The notes: generated by a model from the sequence alone, not told the origin. A DNA stretch of 64,000 nt from an uncultured Colwellia sp. (GCA_913063325.1 CAJXYE010000017.1:1-64000), one strand, 5' to 3'. Positions 28,487 to 39,035 are shown, counted from the stretch's first letter. Translations and numbers: made by a program.

Positions 28487-28538
28487 TTAACCTCCAAGAC
28501 AAATTCAGCTATGGTCGATCAATGACTGCTCTTTCACC

Positions 28539-29828
28539 CTAAAACTTAAGAGGTAAACAGACCTTAGCTTGCAAGCCACCTTCTGGTTTATTTGATAACA
28601 CGACATTACCACCATGAGTATCAACTATACGTTTTATAATAGCTAAACCTAAGCCACTACCTTCTGTTCCTCGAGCCATATCACCTTGAGTAAAGGGCTG
28701 AAATAATCGTTCAATATCCGCTTCAGGAATTCCCGCACCTCTATCGCTGACGATAAAAAAAGCATAGTTTTTTTCCATGCCGGTAAAGACTTCAATTTCT
28801 TCAGTGGTATAGCGAATAGCATTCTGTACTAGATTTGCCAATGCTCGTCTAACAGCCACATGCCGTAAAGGTATTTTATCACAATGCCCAGGGTGAAAAG
28901 TAATTAACCTCTCATTAGGCGTTTCAACGTTCAACACCTCTTCAACTAAAACATTTAAGTCACCTAACTCTGCTTTGTCTTTTGAGTCGTGACGAAGGTA
29001 ATCAATAAATTGGTCGATAATATTATTCATATCATCAATATCCGTTTCTATACCTTCTTTTAGAAAAGCATCTTGATCTTGCATCATTTCACTGGCTAAT
29101 CTGATGCGAGTCAAAGGCGTACGTAAATCGTGGGAAATACCGGCCATTAATAAATTACGGTCATCTTCTAGCTGTTTAATACCTTTAGACATATGATTAA
29201 AGGCTTGCGTTACCGCCATAATTTCAGAGGTACCACGTTCTACAAGTGGCTCAGGAAAGTCTCCTCTACCAACGTCTTCCGCAGCTATTTGTAGAGATTT
29301 TAACGGTCTATTAAGTTGCCGAACAAAAAGCCAGCCGCCCATGACACTTAATAATCCAATAACAACCATAAAGAAGATTATTAGGTTAAAGTCACCTTTT
29401 TCCATGCCACTTAATGGGATTTTCACCCAAAGCCTAGGTGCTTGCGGCGCACGTATCCAAAAAAGGTATTCATCACCTTGTGAAATACGAACTTCAGCTT
29501 TACCCCCTAGTAATTCTGACATTTGTTCAGAGCGATATGGGTAAAAACTTGCGTTAGCTAAACCAAATTTGTAAGCATCTTCTTCACGATAAACACCAAT
29601 GCCGGTTTCATTATGGAAGGCTTTAGCCATTTCGGGGCTTAATTTGGCATCATTAATATCGATAAAAACCACTCGTACTTGTTTAGCCAGCAACTGGTCC
29701 ATTTGTTTCGAGCTTGGCTCAATAACATAGATTGCAATAAATATGTAATAGACGATTTGATTGATGAAGAGTAAAAAACCTATCAATAAAACCGTCTGAC
29801 CAAACGAGCTACGAGGTAATAATTTCAT
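28539..29828 (-). CDS. envZ: Osmosensor-type histidine kinase EnvZ
   Basis: A 429-residue inner-membrane sensor kinase: TM1 about 9-32, a periplasmic domain about 35-150, TM2 about 150-172, HAMP about 173-225, a HisKA domain with H233 in [12 protein letters not shown], and a HATPase domain with [10 protein letters not shown] (N box), DRGAGIP (G1) and GSGLGLAI (G2). It lies 36 bp after ompR on the same strand, the order found in proteobacteria. It should phosphorylate OmpR. The gene ends next to element C. Confidence 0.93.
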   Translation of the reverse strand: MKLLPRSSFGQTVLLIGFLLFINQIVYYIFIAIYVIEPSSKQMDQLLAKQVRVVFIDINDAKLSPEMAKAFHNETGIGVYREEDAYKFGLANASFYPYRSEQMSELLGGKAEVRISQGDEYLFWIRAPQAPRLWVKIPLSGMEKGDFNLIIFFMVVIGLLSVMGGWLFVRQLNRPLKSLQIAAEDVGRGDFPEPLVERGTSEIMAVTQAFNHMSKGIKQLEDDRNLLMAGISHDLRTPLTRIRLASEMMQDQDAFLKEGIETDIDDMNNIIDQFIDYLRHDSKDKAELGDLNVLVEEVLNVETPNERLITFHPGHCDKIPLRHVAVRRALANLVQNAIRYTTEEIEVFTGMEKNYAFFIVSDRGAGIPEADIERLFQPFTQGDMARGTEGSGLGLAIIKRIVDTHGGNVVLSNKPEGGLQAKVCLPLKF

Positions 29829-29864
29829 ATAACTACTTGATGTAAAAGATTAACAAATAAACAG

Positions 29865-30587
29865 CTAAGCTGAAGTACCGTCCGGTACAAACACATAACC
29901 TAAACCCCAAACAGTTTGTAAGTACCGAGGTTTTGCCGGATCATCTTCAAGCATTCGACGTAGTCGTGAGACTTGTACGTCAATACTACGCTCTAATGCC
30001 GAGTAATCTCTACCACGCGCTAGATTCATCAGTTTATCACGTGACAATGGCTCTCTAGGGTGAGTCACTAATGCTTTCAGTACCGCAAATTCACCACTGG
30101 TTAATGGCATGCTGACATCATCTTTTTGCATTTCACGGGTTGCTAAATTTAAGTCATAACCACCGAAGCTGATAATATTTTCTTCTAATGCAGGTGCTCC
30201 AGGCGCTTCTTGAGTTCGGCGACGTAACACGGCTTTAATACGAGCAAGTAACTCTCTTGGATTAAAAGGTTTAGGCATATAATCATCAGCGCCTAGCTCT
30301 AGGCCGATAATACGATCAACCTCATCGCCTTTAGCGGTTAGCATAACAATAGGGATATTATTTGAATTTTGACGTAAACGACGGCAAATAGATAAACCAT
30401 CTTCACCTGGTAACATTAAATCGAGTACTAATAAGTGAAAATTCTCACGCTCTAGTAAACGATCCATCTGTTCGGAATTAGCGGCACTTCTTACAGTAAA
30501 GCCTTGTTCAACTAAATAACGCTCTAATAAAGAGCGTAAACGCATATCGTCATCTACCACTAAAATTTTAGGTGTTTCTTGAGTCAT
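29865..30587 (-). CDS. ompR: Response regulator OmpR
   Basis: A 240-residue response regulator. The receiver domain has VVDDDMRLR at the N-terminus, the phospho-acceptor D56 in LLVLDLMLPGEDG, and the conserved Lys in MPKPFNPRELLARI. The C-terminal winged helix includes LTSGEFAVLKALVTHP and RSIDVQVSRLRRMLEDDP, then RYLQTVWGLGYVFVPDG. This is the OmpR subgroup, and the next gene is envZ. It starts a two-gene operon with its promoter in 30588-30805, which has no gene. Confidence 0.96.
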   Translation of the reverse strand: MTQETPKILVVDDDMRLRSLLERYLVEQGFTVRSAANSEQMDRLLERENFHLLVLDLMLPGEDGLSICRRLRQNSNNIPIVMLTAKGDEVDRIIGLELGADDYMPKPFNPRELLARIKAVLRRRTQEAPGAPALEENIISFGGYDLNLATREMQKDDVSMPLTSGEFAVLKALVTHPREPLSRDKLMNLARGRDYSALERSIDVQVSRLRRMLEDDPAKPRYLQTVWGLGYVFVPDGTSA

Positions 30588-30805
30588 GGTTGTTTCACCT
30601 TATCCAAATTGTTTATTATTATAAATATATACCCGTACTATAAGGGATATTACTTACAATAAGAAAGTGGCAAAGGTAAAACTAGCCAAGTATTTGTTAC
30701 AATTTATGTAGTTGCTCAGCTTATTGGGTTATTTAACCTGAACTCTGGGAAATGAATTTTATCATATTATGAAATTTGAGTAATATTGCTTATCTAGAGA
30801 TCAGG

Positions 30806-31315
30806 TTATTTAAGATAGTGTATGCTCTGTTCAGTTACACACTGAGTAAAACTTTTTTTACGCTCTTCATGTGAAAGCGAGGAAACAGCTTGTTTTACTA
30901 ATTGCATTTTTTGCTCACGTTCTGCTTTAGGTAAATGGGCAAGTTGCTCGTGAAAACAACCAAACAAGCCAAAATTTAAAGCAACATCCGATTGCATAGT
31001 ATCTTCACCTAAGCACTTACCTAATTTTTCCGCTAGATTATTCTTATCCATCTTATTAATTAGGAAGCTTAATTGATAGTTTTCCTTGTCTGTCTTCCTT
31101 GTTTGATTACAGCTAAAAAACATGTCAGCAACGGCGACAACAGGGATCAGTTGTTGATGTTGTTCACTAAAGCGTTTTTTTAGCCACTCGTTATGCGCAT
31201 CATCCTTTTTTTCACTGACATCAGCAGTAGTATTAGTTGATGTCAACCACCAAGCGTGACTTGGTAGAGTGAAACAAGCTAAAGAAATCAACAATAATTT
31301 TGACAAGATTTTCAT
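30806..31315 (-). CDS. Secreted protein of unknown function
   Basis: A 169-residue protein with a clear signal peptide (MKILSKLLLISLACFTLPSHA). The mature part is mostly helical and polar with four cysteines (in SCNQT, GKCLG, FGCFH and TQCVT), compatible with two disulfides in the periplasm. I do not recognise a family. It is divergent from a TlpA-like thioredoxin gene, so a shared link to periplasmic thiol chemistry is possible but unproven. Confidence 0.6.
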   Translation of the reverse strand: MKILSKLLLISLACFTLPSHAWWLTSTNTTADVSEKKDDAHNEWLKKRFSEQHQQLIPVVAVADMFFSCNQTRKTDKENYQLSFLINKMDKNNLAEKLGKCLGEDTMQSDVALNFGLFGCFHEQLAHLPKAEREQKMQLVKQAVSSLSHEERKKSFTQCVTEQSIHYLK

Positions 31316-31429
31316 ATAATTAGGCTCTAAAGTCTGGTGGTAAAATGAAGGTAATTTCCTGAAGGATATTGTGCATCACAGCTGAAATTAAGTATAGTTA
31401 ACTTACATATAAAGAATATAGGAAAGTGT

Positions 31430-31906
31430 ATGCCCTTTTCCCTGAAAACCTTAGCCCTTTTATTACTGATGCCCATGGCTGTAATGTTTATTGGTAAAAG
31501 CGCACATGCCATTGATGCAGTGCACGAGTTTGAACAAATCATGGAGCAACATAAAGGTAAGATTGTTTATGTTGATTTTTGGGCTTCATGGTGTGTTCCA
31601 TGCAGAAAGTCATTCCCGTGGATGAATGCTATGCAAGCTAAGCATCAACAAGACGGCTTGGTCGTGCTGAGCATTAACCTTGACGCTCAAGCTGAGCTAG
31701 CCGAGAAATTCTTACAACAAACACCTGCAAACTTTGCCATTATTTATGATGCTAAAGGAAAATTGGCTAAGAAATTCAAATTAAAAGGCATGCCCAGTAG
31801 TTATTTGTTTAACCGCCAAGGTAAATTGATTAGTGCCCATAGTGGTTTTAATGGTAAAAAACAACAAATATACCAACAAGAAATAGAAAAAGCGCTAGAC
31901 CAATAA
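31430..31906 (+). CDS. TlpA/ResA-like secreted thioredoxin
   Basis: A 158-residue protein with a signal peptide (about residues 1-27, ending SAHA) and a thioredoxin fold: YVDFWASWCVPCRKSFPWMN holds the CVPC active site, and KGMPSSYLFNRQG holds the cis-proline. Family members reduce disulfides in periplasmic proteins, for example in cytochrome c maturation; no such partner is adjacent. It is transcribed alone, with 114 bp separating it from the divergent secreted-protein gene. Confidence 0.85.
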   Translation: MPFSLKTLALLLLMPMAVMFIGKSAHAIDAVHEFEQIMEQHKGKIVYVDFWASWCVPCRKSFPWMNAMQAKHQQDGLVVLSINLDAQAELAEKFLQQTPANFAIIYDAKGKLAKKFKLKGMPSSYLFNRQGKLISAHSGFNGKKQQIYQQEIEKALDQ

Positions 31907-31918
31907 GTTCCTCAATAG
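31894..31918 (+). repeat. Inverted repeat overlapping the end of the thioredoxin gene
   Basis: AGCGCTA and TAGCGCT are 7-bp arms (starting near 31894 and ending near 31922) spanning the stop codon with an 18-base loop. No T-run follows on the plus strand, so it may be chance or a weak terminator. Confidence 0.3.
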
Positions 31919-32077
31919 CGCTAAAAATTTATACCCGTTGTAACCATTAACGCTGAGTTTTTGTCATCTCGGTGGTTGCCAATAAAAACCAGGTTGAATA
32001 CAGTAACCCAAGCTGAATGACTCTTTAGCTTACGTTACTGCATATTCTTATACTGTAGTTTTAGTTACGACCAATGA

Positions 32078-34774
32078 CTAGTTGGTCACAGGCATTGCTC
32101 GTCCTGCTCTTTTTTGATCAAGTGTTCGTGCGCGTACTTCAACACCACCATTCACCTTTACCGGCGCTTGATAAGCTTTCCACTGACCATCTTGCACTTT
32201 GTACTCGATAGGTAGACCTTTAATCGCACTATTGGCTGATAATATACCTGATGCTACTTTTGCCCCTACGGTAGGTACGCGATAAAATACGCCAGCAAGG
32301 TCTAGCTTAGCCAACTCTTTCTCACCAATGGCATGAGAAAAAGCTAACCATTGCTTATCACGTATTTGACGTAATTTATCAGTAAAGGCATTACTCTCTT
32401 TACTAAAAGTATCACCTTGGGTTTTATAAGGTACTTGCCAGCTTGCTTGATGCCATGCACGCTCAGCTAATGCTAATAATCTTGGATAAATCATATACTC
32501 AGCCTGATCATCACTACGCACTGTTTCACTCCAAAGTTGGCCCTGAATACCACTAATAGTAAAGTTCTTTGGTAACGGTCTATGTGTTACTTCACCTGCT
32601 TCATTCAGTTGTTTTTCATCGTTAGCAACGTAGTTATTACCTAGGGTATCAACACGAAACTCCGCATGAATAGGTAAGTTATCTGGCATGAAATTGAACA
32701 ATGAGCGCGTCGTTACGCGTCTAGATGCCCAATGGTAACCACGTTCTTTTGGATCTATTTGGTAAGGGAAGTCAAAATAAAGTACATCCGGTGTTGCTAA
32801 GACAATGTTCCAATTACGGTGGGCTTGTTCACTCACTTGCTTATGAGCCCCCCAAGGTAATGCATCCCAGATGTATGAGTAAACATCGTTAGGCATTTTA
32901 CTAACATTGGTTTCTTTTAAACCATCATTCCAACCGCCAACAGTTATGCCTTTACTCGCCACCATGTGTGAAACACGTTCAATAAAATGTGCGCCTAAAT
33001 GTTTCGCATCGCCAAAGTCATTATTTTTATCAGCAACTAAGGCCTTACAAACAGGAGATTCGAGCCAAGCACCAGCCGTTTCGTCGGCACCAATGTGATA
33101 AAGTGATAACGGATGTTCTGCTTCTTCATGTAGCGCTTTCAAGTCCTCTAATACGCGGTCAACGAAGGCATAAGTAGACTCCATGCAAATATTTAAGGTG
33201 TTATCGTTATAATTTTGAATTGAGCTGTACTGAGTTTTATCATCAAAGTCCGTCAATAAATAACGTTTAGCCTCAACCTCATTTTCCTTACTCATGTAAT
33301 AATGATATCGCGCTTCCATCGCTTTAATGGCCGCTCTTGAATGACCCGGCATATCTAAAGAGGGAATGACTTGAATATGATGCTTAGTCGCTAACCGAAG
33401 AATTTCTTGGTAATCACTAATACTGTAAAAACCATTTTTTTCTGCTACACCACCTAATTGTGGTTGCATGCACTGCTTGTCTGATAAATCTAAACAACGC
33501 TTAGCACCGACTTGCGTTAGCTCAGGTAAACTAGGTAACTCTAAACGCCAACCTTCGTCTTCAGCTAAATGAAGGTGTAATTTATTAAGCTTGTAAGCCG
33601 CCATTTGTTTGATCAACTTGAACATGAACTCTTTACTATGAAAGTTTCGAGCTACATCGACATGTTGTCCACGATAATAGTAATGCGGTTGGTCATTCAC
33701 CGTTAACAACGGAATTTTTGTTGAGCCTAGAGTTACGAGACTAGCTAAACTTTGCAAGGCATAAAACGCACCTGAGCTATCTTGAGCTTCGACAATGATA
33801 GCGCTGTCATTAATAGTTAATTGATAATGTCCTTCGAGCCAATCAGCACTTTTCGCATCATTGAGCTCAATACTAACATCAACACCCGTTTCACTTTCTT
33901 TTATACCCAGTGACGCTAAACGTTCTAAAGCACCTGATAGCTCAGCGTATTTAATACCGCCTGCAAGTTTAATATTCAAACCAGACATTAATTCTAAACG
34001 TGCTGATTTATCCTTAATTTCAACTGATTTAGGCGTTGGTATAATAGCAAAATCAATCGAAATAGTATTAGCAGATAATTTAGATTCATTATCATATAAC
34101 CATGCTGAGGATGCATACTGATTAATATCACCTGGCGCTGATTTGATTTGCTTAACCGTATCACTAAAAGGAACAACCCAAGGCTGCAGCTCTAGCCCTG
34201 TTTCAGGCTCAATGGTTGTTTTAGTACTAGCGATTATGGCTGGCGTTAAACCATCCATTGTCAGCCAATAATTAGGCATTAACTCTGACTCAGTAATTAA
34301 GGTACTTTTAACCCATAACTTTACTTTTTGGCTTTGTCTGGCTGTAAAGCCAGCAAAGGTTTCTTTGGGGGTGATTTGATGAATATCACCATTAATGTGC
34401 TGTAAGTTAAAGTCTTCACTACTGCTGGCGTACACAGGATACACCTGAGAAAAATTTAGTTGCCAAGCTTGGGCCTTAGCAAAATAATCTTGCTCTGTTA
34501 CCGGTAAGTTAAAATGGATTACAGCACTATAACAGTGTTTAACTTCCTCACCTTTAAGTAGCGGGCAGTCTGTTTCGATATTACTTAGGAACTGATACTT
34601 CACATCGAGTGTATTTGCTAATTGCTCAAGTTGTTGCTGATCGCTTAATGGTAATAACGAACCAGCAGTTTTTTCTGTTTGTTTATCCGCTTCCCCACTG
34701 CAGGCTGCCAGCATTAAACTGGCACCAATAAGTGAAAATTTTGGAGTGTTGTTAATCATAGTCAATTTTCTCAT
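32078..34774 (-). CDS. Lipoprotein beta-N-acetylhexosaminidase (GH20, chitobiase-like)
   Basis: An 898-residue enzyme with a lipoprotein signal (lipobox LAAC, then SGEADK), so it is likely anchored in the outer membrane or periplasm. Domains in order are an N-terminal CHB_HEX carbohydrate-binding domain (about 40-210), a GH20b domain (about 240-360), and a GH20 TIM barrel starting YYYRGQHVDVARNFHS, with the catalytic Asp-Glu pair in YHIGADETAG near residue 561. A C-terminal Ig-like CHB_HEX_C domain ends the protein. It should cleave chitobiose to GlcNAc. The truncated FucP/NagP-type permease upstream supports a former chitin or GlcNAc operon. Confidence 0.93.
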   Translation of the reverse strand: MRKLTMINNTPKFSLIGASLMLAACSGEADKQTEKTAGSLLPLSDQQQLEQLANTLDVKYQFLSNIETDCPLLKGEEVKHCYSAVIHFNLPVTEQDYFAKAQAWQLNFSQVYPVYASSSEDFNLQHINGDIHQITPKETFAGFTARQSQKVKLWVKSTLITESELMPNYWLTMDGLTPAIIASTKTTIEPETGLELQPWVVPFSDTVKQIKSAPGDINQYASSAWLYDNESKLSANTISIDFAIIPTPKSVEIKDKSARLELMSGLNIKLAGGIKYAELSGALERLASLGIKESETGVDVSIELNDAKSADWLEGHYQLTINDSAIIVEAQDSSGAFYALQSLASLVTLGSTKIPLLTVNDQPHYYYRGQHVDVARNFHSKEFMFKLIKQMAAYKLNKLHLHLAEDEGWRLELPSLPELTQVGAKRCLDLSDKQCMQPQLGGVAEKNGFYSISDYQEILRLATKHHIQVIPSLDMPGHSRAAIKAMEARYHYYMSKENEVEAKRYLLTDFDDKTQYSSIQNYNDNTLNICMESTYAFVDRVLEDLKALHEEAEHPLSLYHIGADETAGAWLESPVCKALVADKNNDFGDAKHLGAHFIERVSHMVASKGITVGGWNDGLKETNVSKMPNDVYSYIWDALPWGAHKQVSEQAHRNWNIVLATPDVLYFDFPYQIDPKERGYHWASRRVTTRSLFNFMPDNLPIHAEFRVDTLGNNYVANDEKQLNEAGEVTHRPLPKNFTISGIQGQLWSETVRSDDQAEYMIYPRLLALAERAWHQASWQVPYKTQGDTFSKESNAFTDKLRQIRDKQWLAFSHAIGEKELAKLDLAGVFYRVPTVGAKVASGILSANSAIKGLPIEYKVQDGQWKAYQAPVKVNGGVEVRARTLDQKRAGRAMPVTN

Positions 34775-34876
34775 TAATAAAGATTGGGCAACTAAGTTGA
34801 GGTTTAAGTTGAGGTTGATGAAGCTGCTACTTCATTGCCTTTAAATAAATTGATGGTTTTATTATTTACTAATAGC

Positions 34877-35323
34877 TTAGCCCAAAAAACCAATGGCAAA
34901 TATATAAGCCAATGCGATATATACTACTATCATTCCGATACGTAAATCACCCGTTAAATCAGCCAGTAAAGCAACTAAAGGCGAAGCAAGACCACCACCA
35001 ATGATACCAGAGCACAAAATACCTGCAAATGAGCCGTGATGTTCTGGTAAGGAGTTTAATGCGAGTGAGAATATTACTGACCACATAATCGAGATGAAGA
35101 AGCCAACTAATGGGAATGCCGTTAATGCGACATCAGTGCTACCAAATAATGCAGAGGTGAGCGAAACAATAGCCCCTAAAGAAAACACTTTTAAAATTAA
35201 GCGGCTATCAAGTATTTTTAATAAGACTAAACCAACAACACAACCAACAGTAAGAATTTGCACTACCTTGCTCTGCAGAGAAGGCTCAACGTACTGATAA
35301 TCAATGTATATTTTCAGTAACAA
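34877..35323 (-). pseudogene. Truncated FucP/NagP-type sugar permease (C-terminal remnant)
   Basis: 148 codons, from a TTG just after an in-frame TAG. They encode four to five TM helices matching the C-terminal part of FucP-family MFS permeases: WSVIFSLALNSLPEHHGSFAGILCSGIIGGG, then SPLVALLADLTG. Full proteins have about 400-430 residues and twelve helices, so roughly two thirds is missing. The 170 bp upstream up to mscS contains only stops and the mscS terminator. It sits directly upstream of the GH20 gene, where a NagP-like GlcNAc importer would be expected in Alteromonadales. I judge it non-functional. Confidence 0.75.
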
Positions 35324-35411
35324 TATTAACTAAAACATCAGCAACAGCGGTTTTTCTCAGGAATTTATCAAGTAAGATTCTCTCGGGAATTTACATAACA
35401 CAGTAAAAAGC

Positions 35412-35452
35412 AATAAAAAAGCCAACATCAAATGAATGAAATTGGCTTTTTA
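35412..35452 (-). terminator. Terminator after mscS
   Basis: AAAAAGCCAA and TTGGCTTTTT form the stem around a loop of about 18 bases. On the minus strand the stem is followed by TTTTTTATT. It lies about 45 bp after the mscS stop codon. Confidence 0.75.
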
Positions 35453-35495
35453 ACGAATTAGCAGTACACATAGTGCTAATTATTGTTTTAAAAAA

Positions 35496-36332
35496 TTAAA
35501 CTTTTTGTGACTGATGAATATGCACGTCACGCTGTGGGAATGGAATACTGATATTTGCTTTATCAAATTCTATTTTCACTTTTTCCATCATATCAAAGTA
35601 AATTCCCCAATAATCTTCTGCATTCGCCCAAGGACGTACAAATAAGTTCACTGAACTTTCACCATGCTCACCCACCCAAATATCTACCGCTTGGTCTTTT
35701 AATACACGTTCATCGGCTTCAATTATAGAGCGTAACAAGGCTTTAGCTTTAGCTATGTCATCGTCATAACCAATACCAAAAACCATATCAACACGGCGCG
35801 TACCATTAACATTAATATTGGTTACACAGCCATTTGATAACAAACCGTTTGGAATGATAATACGTTGGTTGTCAAAGGTTTTTAATATGGTATTGAAAAT
35901 TTGAATTTCTTCTACGCTACCCACATAACCTTGAGCTTTGATAGCATCACCGTTTTTAAATGGACGGAATAATAATATAAGAACACCACCAGCGAAGTTA
36001 GCTAAACTGCCTTGCAGCGCTAGGCCAATGGCTAAACCTGCAGCACCTAATACAGCAATAAGTGAGGCTGTTTGAATACCAATCATAGAGGCAAATACAA
36101 TAATTTGAATCGCTTTTAGTAAGGTATTTAATATACTCAATAAAAAACGATGTAAGGTTACTTCTACTTTTTTCTTAGATAAACCTAATTCAACTAAATG
36201 AAGCACTCTTTTGATAATAAAATTACCAACGAAATAAACAACTACAGCTAATAAAAATTGCACGCCGAATTGCAGCCCCATTTCACCGAGCATTTGCATA
36301 TAATGTTCTATTTTTTCTATATTGCTTTCCAT
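35496..36332 (-). CDS. mscS: Small-conductance mechanosensitive channel
   Basis: A 278-residue inner-membrane channel with TM helices at about 20-42, 62-85 and 90-115. The pore helix region is AVLGAAGLAIGLALQGSLANFAGGVLILLFRPF, with the Gly/Ala packing typical of MscS TM3. The cytoplasmic beta domain follows with GDAIKAQGYVGSVEEIQIFNT and IIIPNGLLSNG. It releases solutes on hypo-osmotic shock. Length is typical of E. coli MscS. It is divergent from the DUF748 gene. Confidence 0.93.
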   Translation of the reverse strand: MESNIEKIEHYMQMLGEMGLQFGVQFLLAVVVYFVGNFIIKRVLHLVELGLSKKKVEVTLHRFLLSILNTLLKAIQIIVFASMIGIQTASLIAVLGAAGLAIGLALQGSLANFAGGVLILLFRPFKNGDAIKAQGYVGSVEEIQIFNTILKTFDNQRIIIPNGLLSNGCVTNINVNGTRRVDMVFGIGYDDDIAKAKALLRSIIEADERVLKDQAVDIWVGEHGESSVNLFVRPWANAEDYWGIYFDMMEKVKIEFDKANISIPFPQRDVHIHQSQKV

Positions 36333-36494
36333 GGAAATGATATCCTAACTTATGTTAAATAATGGTTAATCATAAAATTAACCCTTCATTTACAATTATA
36401 AGCCTTTTGCAAAGATGGTGTAAATTTTATTCCATTTTAATGCCCATTTACCAATACTCTAAACTTTGATACTCAACAAGGAAGATCCTAAATT

Positions 36495-39035
36495 ATGGCA
36501 AGCCTGCTATCTTTTTTTACTCACAAAATTTTCAAAGCCTTATTAGCTTTATATTTGGGACTTTTTTTCTTGATTTGGCTGATATCTTCTCCCGTAGCTA
36601 AATACTATATCAATCCTATTTTAGCTGAGCACCAACTACAGCTATCAGATAACGCCAGCATTCGATTTAACCCTTTTTTAATGCGTATAACCCTGTCTGA
36701 CATTAATTTATCAAGTACAAAAGACAACCAAGAAACAACGGTTTTTTCATTAGAAGAATTAAAACTGCAAGTCGCCTTATGGCAGTTAGCGTTTGATAAG
36801 GTTGTTTTAAGTCAATTTTCACTGACTCAAGGTACTTTAAAAATTACTCAACATGATGAACATTTAGTCATTGCTGGTATAACAATACCTAGCTCGGCTA
36901 AAGAAGCAGAGCAAGTTACTGAAGAAATTATCGTTCCAAGTACAGAAGAAACGGTTGAAAAATCAGGTAGTAGCCTTCCTTATCAACTAATAGTTCCTGA
37001 TTTTCTATTAAGTCATTTTACTATTGAAATAGAAAAGAATATCCCTCAGAAAAAAAATCAAAGCCATCTCATAAAAATTGAGCAACTGGTATTAAACCAA
37101 GTCAAAGCAACTCAAAATGAACAGCAAGCTAACTTAGTATTGGCGGCATTAATTGATAAAACACACTTGGCACTCTCTGCAAATGCACACTTAATCGCTG
37201 GTAAAGGGGATATAAGCAGTAATATAAGTTTAGATAATTACCCAGTTGAAAAATTAACCCATTACGTTGAACAGCTTACCGAACTTAACGGTTCACTGTC
37301 TTTTGATAGTCAATTAACAATGACGCTTGCAGAACAAGGTACAAACTTTAGAGTTAAAAAAGCAAGCTTGAACTTGCAAGATATCGTAGTCGGTCTCAAG
37401 CAGCAGCATTTAACCCTTACTAAGCTGCAATATGATTTCCGCGATCTTGCTATTGATCTGCAAGACAACTTGATTACTCACTTAGCAGGTGAAAGCAGTA
37501 TTATTTTAACCGATGCGATGTTTAATGATAACAAGAGTAAAGCCAAAATAGCCGCATTTAAGCAGCTGAAATTAGATGAAATGAGTTTTGTTCTAGACGA
37601 TGAGCCAAGTATTGATATTGCTAATATTGTACTTGATGGTTTTATGTTTTCTAAAAAGGCGACCTTAGCAGAAGCAGTAGCTCAGAAAGCAATCGACCGA
37701 ATTAATAAACTTTCAGCTGAAGATGGTATTGATATCGCCGCCAAAGAGATAGTCGAGCTACCACCCGTTATGCAATTAAAGCAACTCACGGTAAATAAAA
37801 TACATATCCATGCAAACAGTATCGCCATTAATAGTATTCTTTTTGATACTTTAACAGGAGATATTATTGTTAAAGAAAACAAAGAGCTTGCCAATTTGGT
37901 GGCGCTAGGAGATAAAGCTGGCCAAGAAGATACAGTGAAACCCATAGCAACAGAACAAGCACCTGAAAATGAACAGGAGTCAGAAACTAAAAATGATAAT
38001 TTCGTCTTTAGCTTCAATAAATTGAGTTTCATCAATGAAAATTCATTCGATTTTACTGATTTCAGTGTTTCTCCTATTTATCAACGCACCTTGTTTTTAG
38101 ACACCCTTGATGTCGGACCTTTAAGTAATAGTTCAGAGAAACAACAAGAAAAAACCCCGTTCACTCTAGTTGGCCGTAGTAATAAATATGCCAATTTTAA
38201 CCTCACAGGCTACTTACAGCCTTTTGCTAAGCTTGCTAGTTATCATCTAAAAGGAAGTTTCAAAGAGTTTTCTCTACCAGCAATTTCTTCTTATTTAAAA
38301 GCCTCTACCGGTCTTGAAATTAAGACAGGACAACTGAATACTGATTTAGACGTCACTCTAAACGGCGATATACTTGATGGTAACGTTATTGTTTTATTAC
38401 AAGCTTTAGAAACCGGATTAGTAGATAGTGAAGAAGCTGGCAGCTTAATTGATCAAGGTGCATTACCACTAAATATGGCGATGGGCATGTTAAAAGATAG
38501 TGATGGTAATGTTGAACTTGATGTTCCGTTAAGTGGCTCTACCTCAGATCCAAAATTTGGCTTAAGCAGTATAGTTACCTTAATCACTAAAAAAGCTATT
38601 ATTTCAGCAACACAAGATTACTTGCTAACCACCTTCGTCCCCTATGCCAACATAGTTTCTATCGCCATAACTGCCGGCGAAATTGCCTTAAAATTACGTT
38701 TTGATGATTTAGAATATCATGTAGCACAAATTGAGCCTGGTGATCACCAGAGCGGCTACTTAAACGACTTTATCGCCTTGATGCAAGAAAAAGAAGATAC
38801 CCGTGTCACTATTTGTGCCATTAGCACACCCGCAGATATAGGTCTTAAGGGTGGAACTTCTGTAACCGACAAAGCAGATATAAAACGTCTCATTGATATA
38901 GGTGAAAAACGCGAACATGCCTTTAAAGACCATTTAATTGAGACGGGTAAAATCGACTCATCACGTGTTTTATTCTGTAAACCACAAATAGACAGTGATG
39001 AAGATGCAATACCACGTATTGCAATATCCGTTTAA
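36495..39035 (+). CDS. DUF748 (AsmA-like) envelope protein
   Basis: An 846-residue protein with one N-terminal TM helix (about 13-32) and a long extracytoplasmic part. The body is repetitive beta structure as in AsmA/TamB-like bridge proteins (FSLTQGTLKITQHDEHLVIAG early; FNLTGYLQPFAKLASYHLKG later). The C-terminal region with FGLSSIVTLITKKAIISAT and the ending DAIPRIAISV is typical of DUF748. A strongly acidic low-complexity stretch lies around 480-500. Such proteins are thought to help lipid or envelope homeostasis; no direct evidence here. It is divergent from mscS. Confidence 0.8.
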   Translation: MASLLSFFTHKIFKALLALYLGLFFLIWLISSPVAKYYINPILAEHQLQLSDNASIRFNPFLMRITLSDINLSSTKDNQETTVFSLEELKLQVALWQLAFDKVVLSQFSLTQGTLKITQHDEHLVIAGITIPSSAKEAEQVTEEIIVPSTEETVEKSGSSLPYQLIVPDFLLSHFTIEIEKNIPQKKNQSHLIKIEQLVLNQVKATQNEQQANLVLAALIDKTHLALSANAHLIAGKGDISSNISLDNYPVEKLTHYVEQLTELNGSLSFDSQLTMTLAEQGTNFRVKKASLNLQDIVVGLKQQHLTLTKLQYDFRDLAIDLQDNLITHLAGESSIILTDAMFNDNKSKAKIAAFKQLKLDEMSFVLDDEPSIDIANIVLDGFMFSKKATLAEAVAQKAIDRINKLSAEDGIDIAAKEIVELPPVMQLKQLTVNKIHIHANSIAINSILFDTLTGDIIVKENKELANLVALGDKAGQEDTVKPIATEQAPENEQESETKNDNFVFSFNKLSFINENSFDFTDFSVSPIYQRTLFLDTLDVGPLSNSSEKQQEKTPFTLVGRSNKYANFNLTGYLQPFAKLASYHLKGSFKEFSLPAISSYLKASTGLEIKTGQLNTDLDVTLNGDILDGNVIVLLQALETGLVDSEEAGSLIDQGALPLNMAMGMLKDSDGNVELDVPLSGSTSDPKFGLSSIVTLITKKAIISATQDYLLTTFVPYANIVSIAITAGEIALKLRFDDLEYHVAQIEPGDHQSGYLNDFIALMQEKEDTRVTICAISTPADIGLKGGTSVTDKADIKRLIDIGEKREHAFKDHLIETGKIDSSRVLFCKPQIDSDEDAIPRIAISV

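Noticed and set aside
32078-35323. NagR/NagC-type operator before the GH20 gene
   Set aside because: The region 34775-34876 has only a short direct repeat (AAGTTGAGGT); no palindrome of the expected type is seen.
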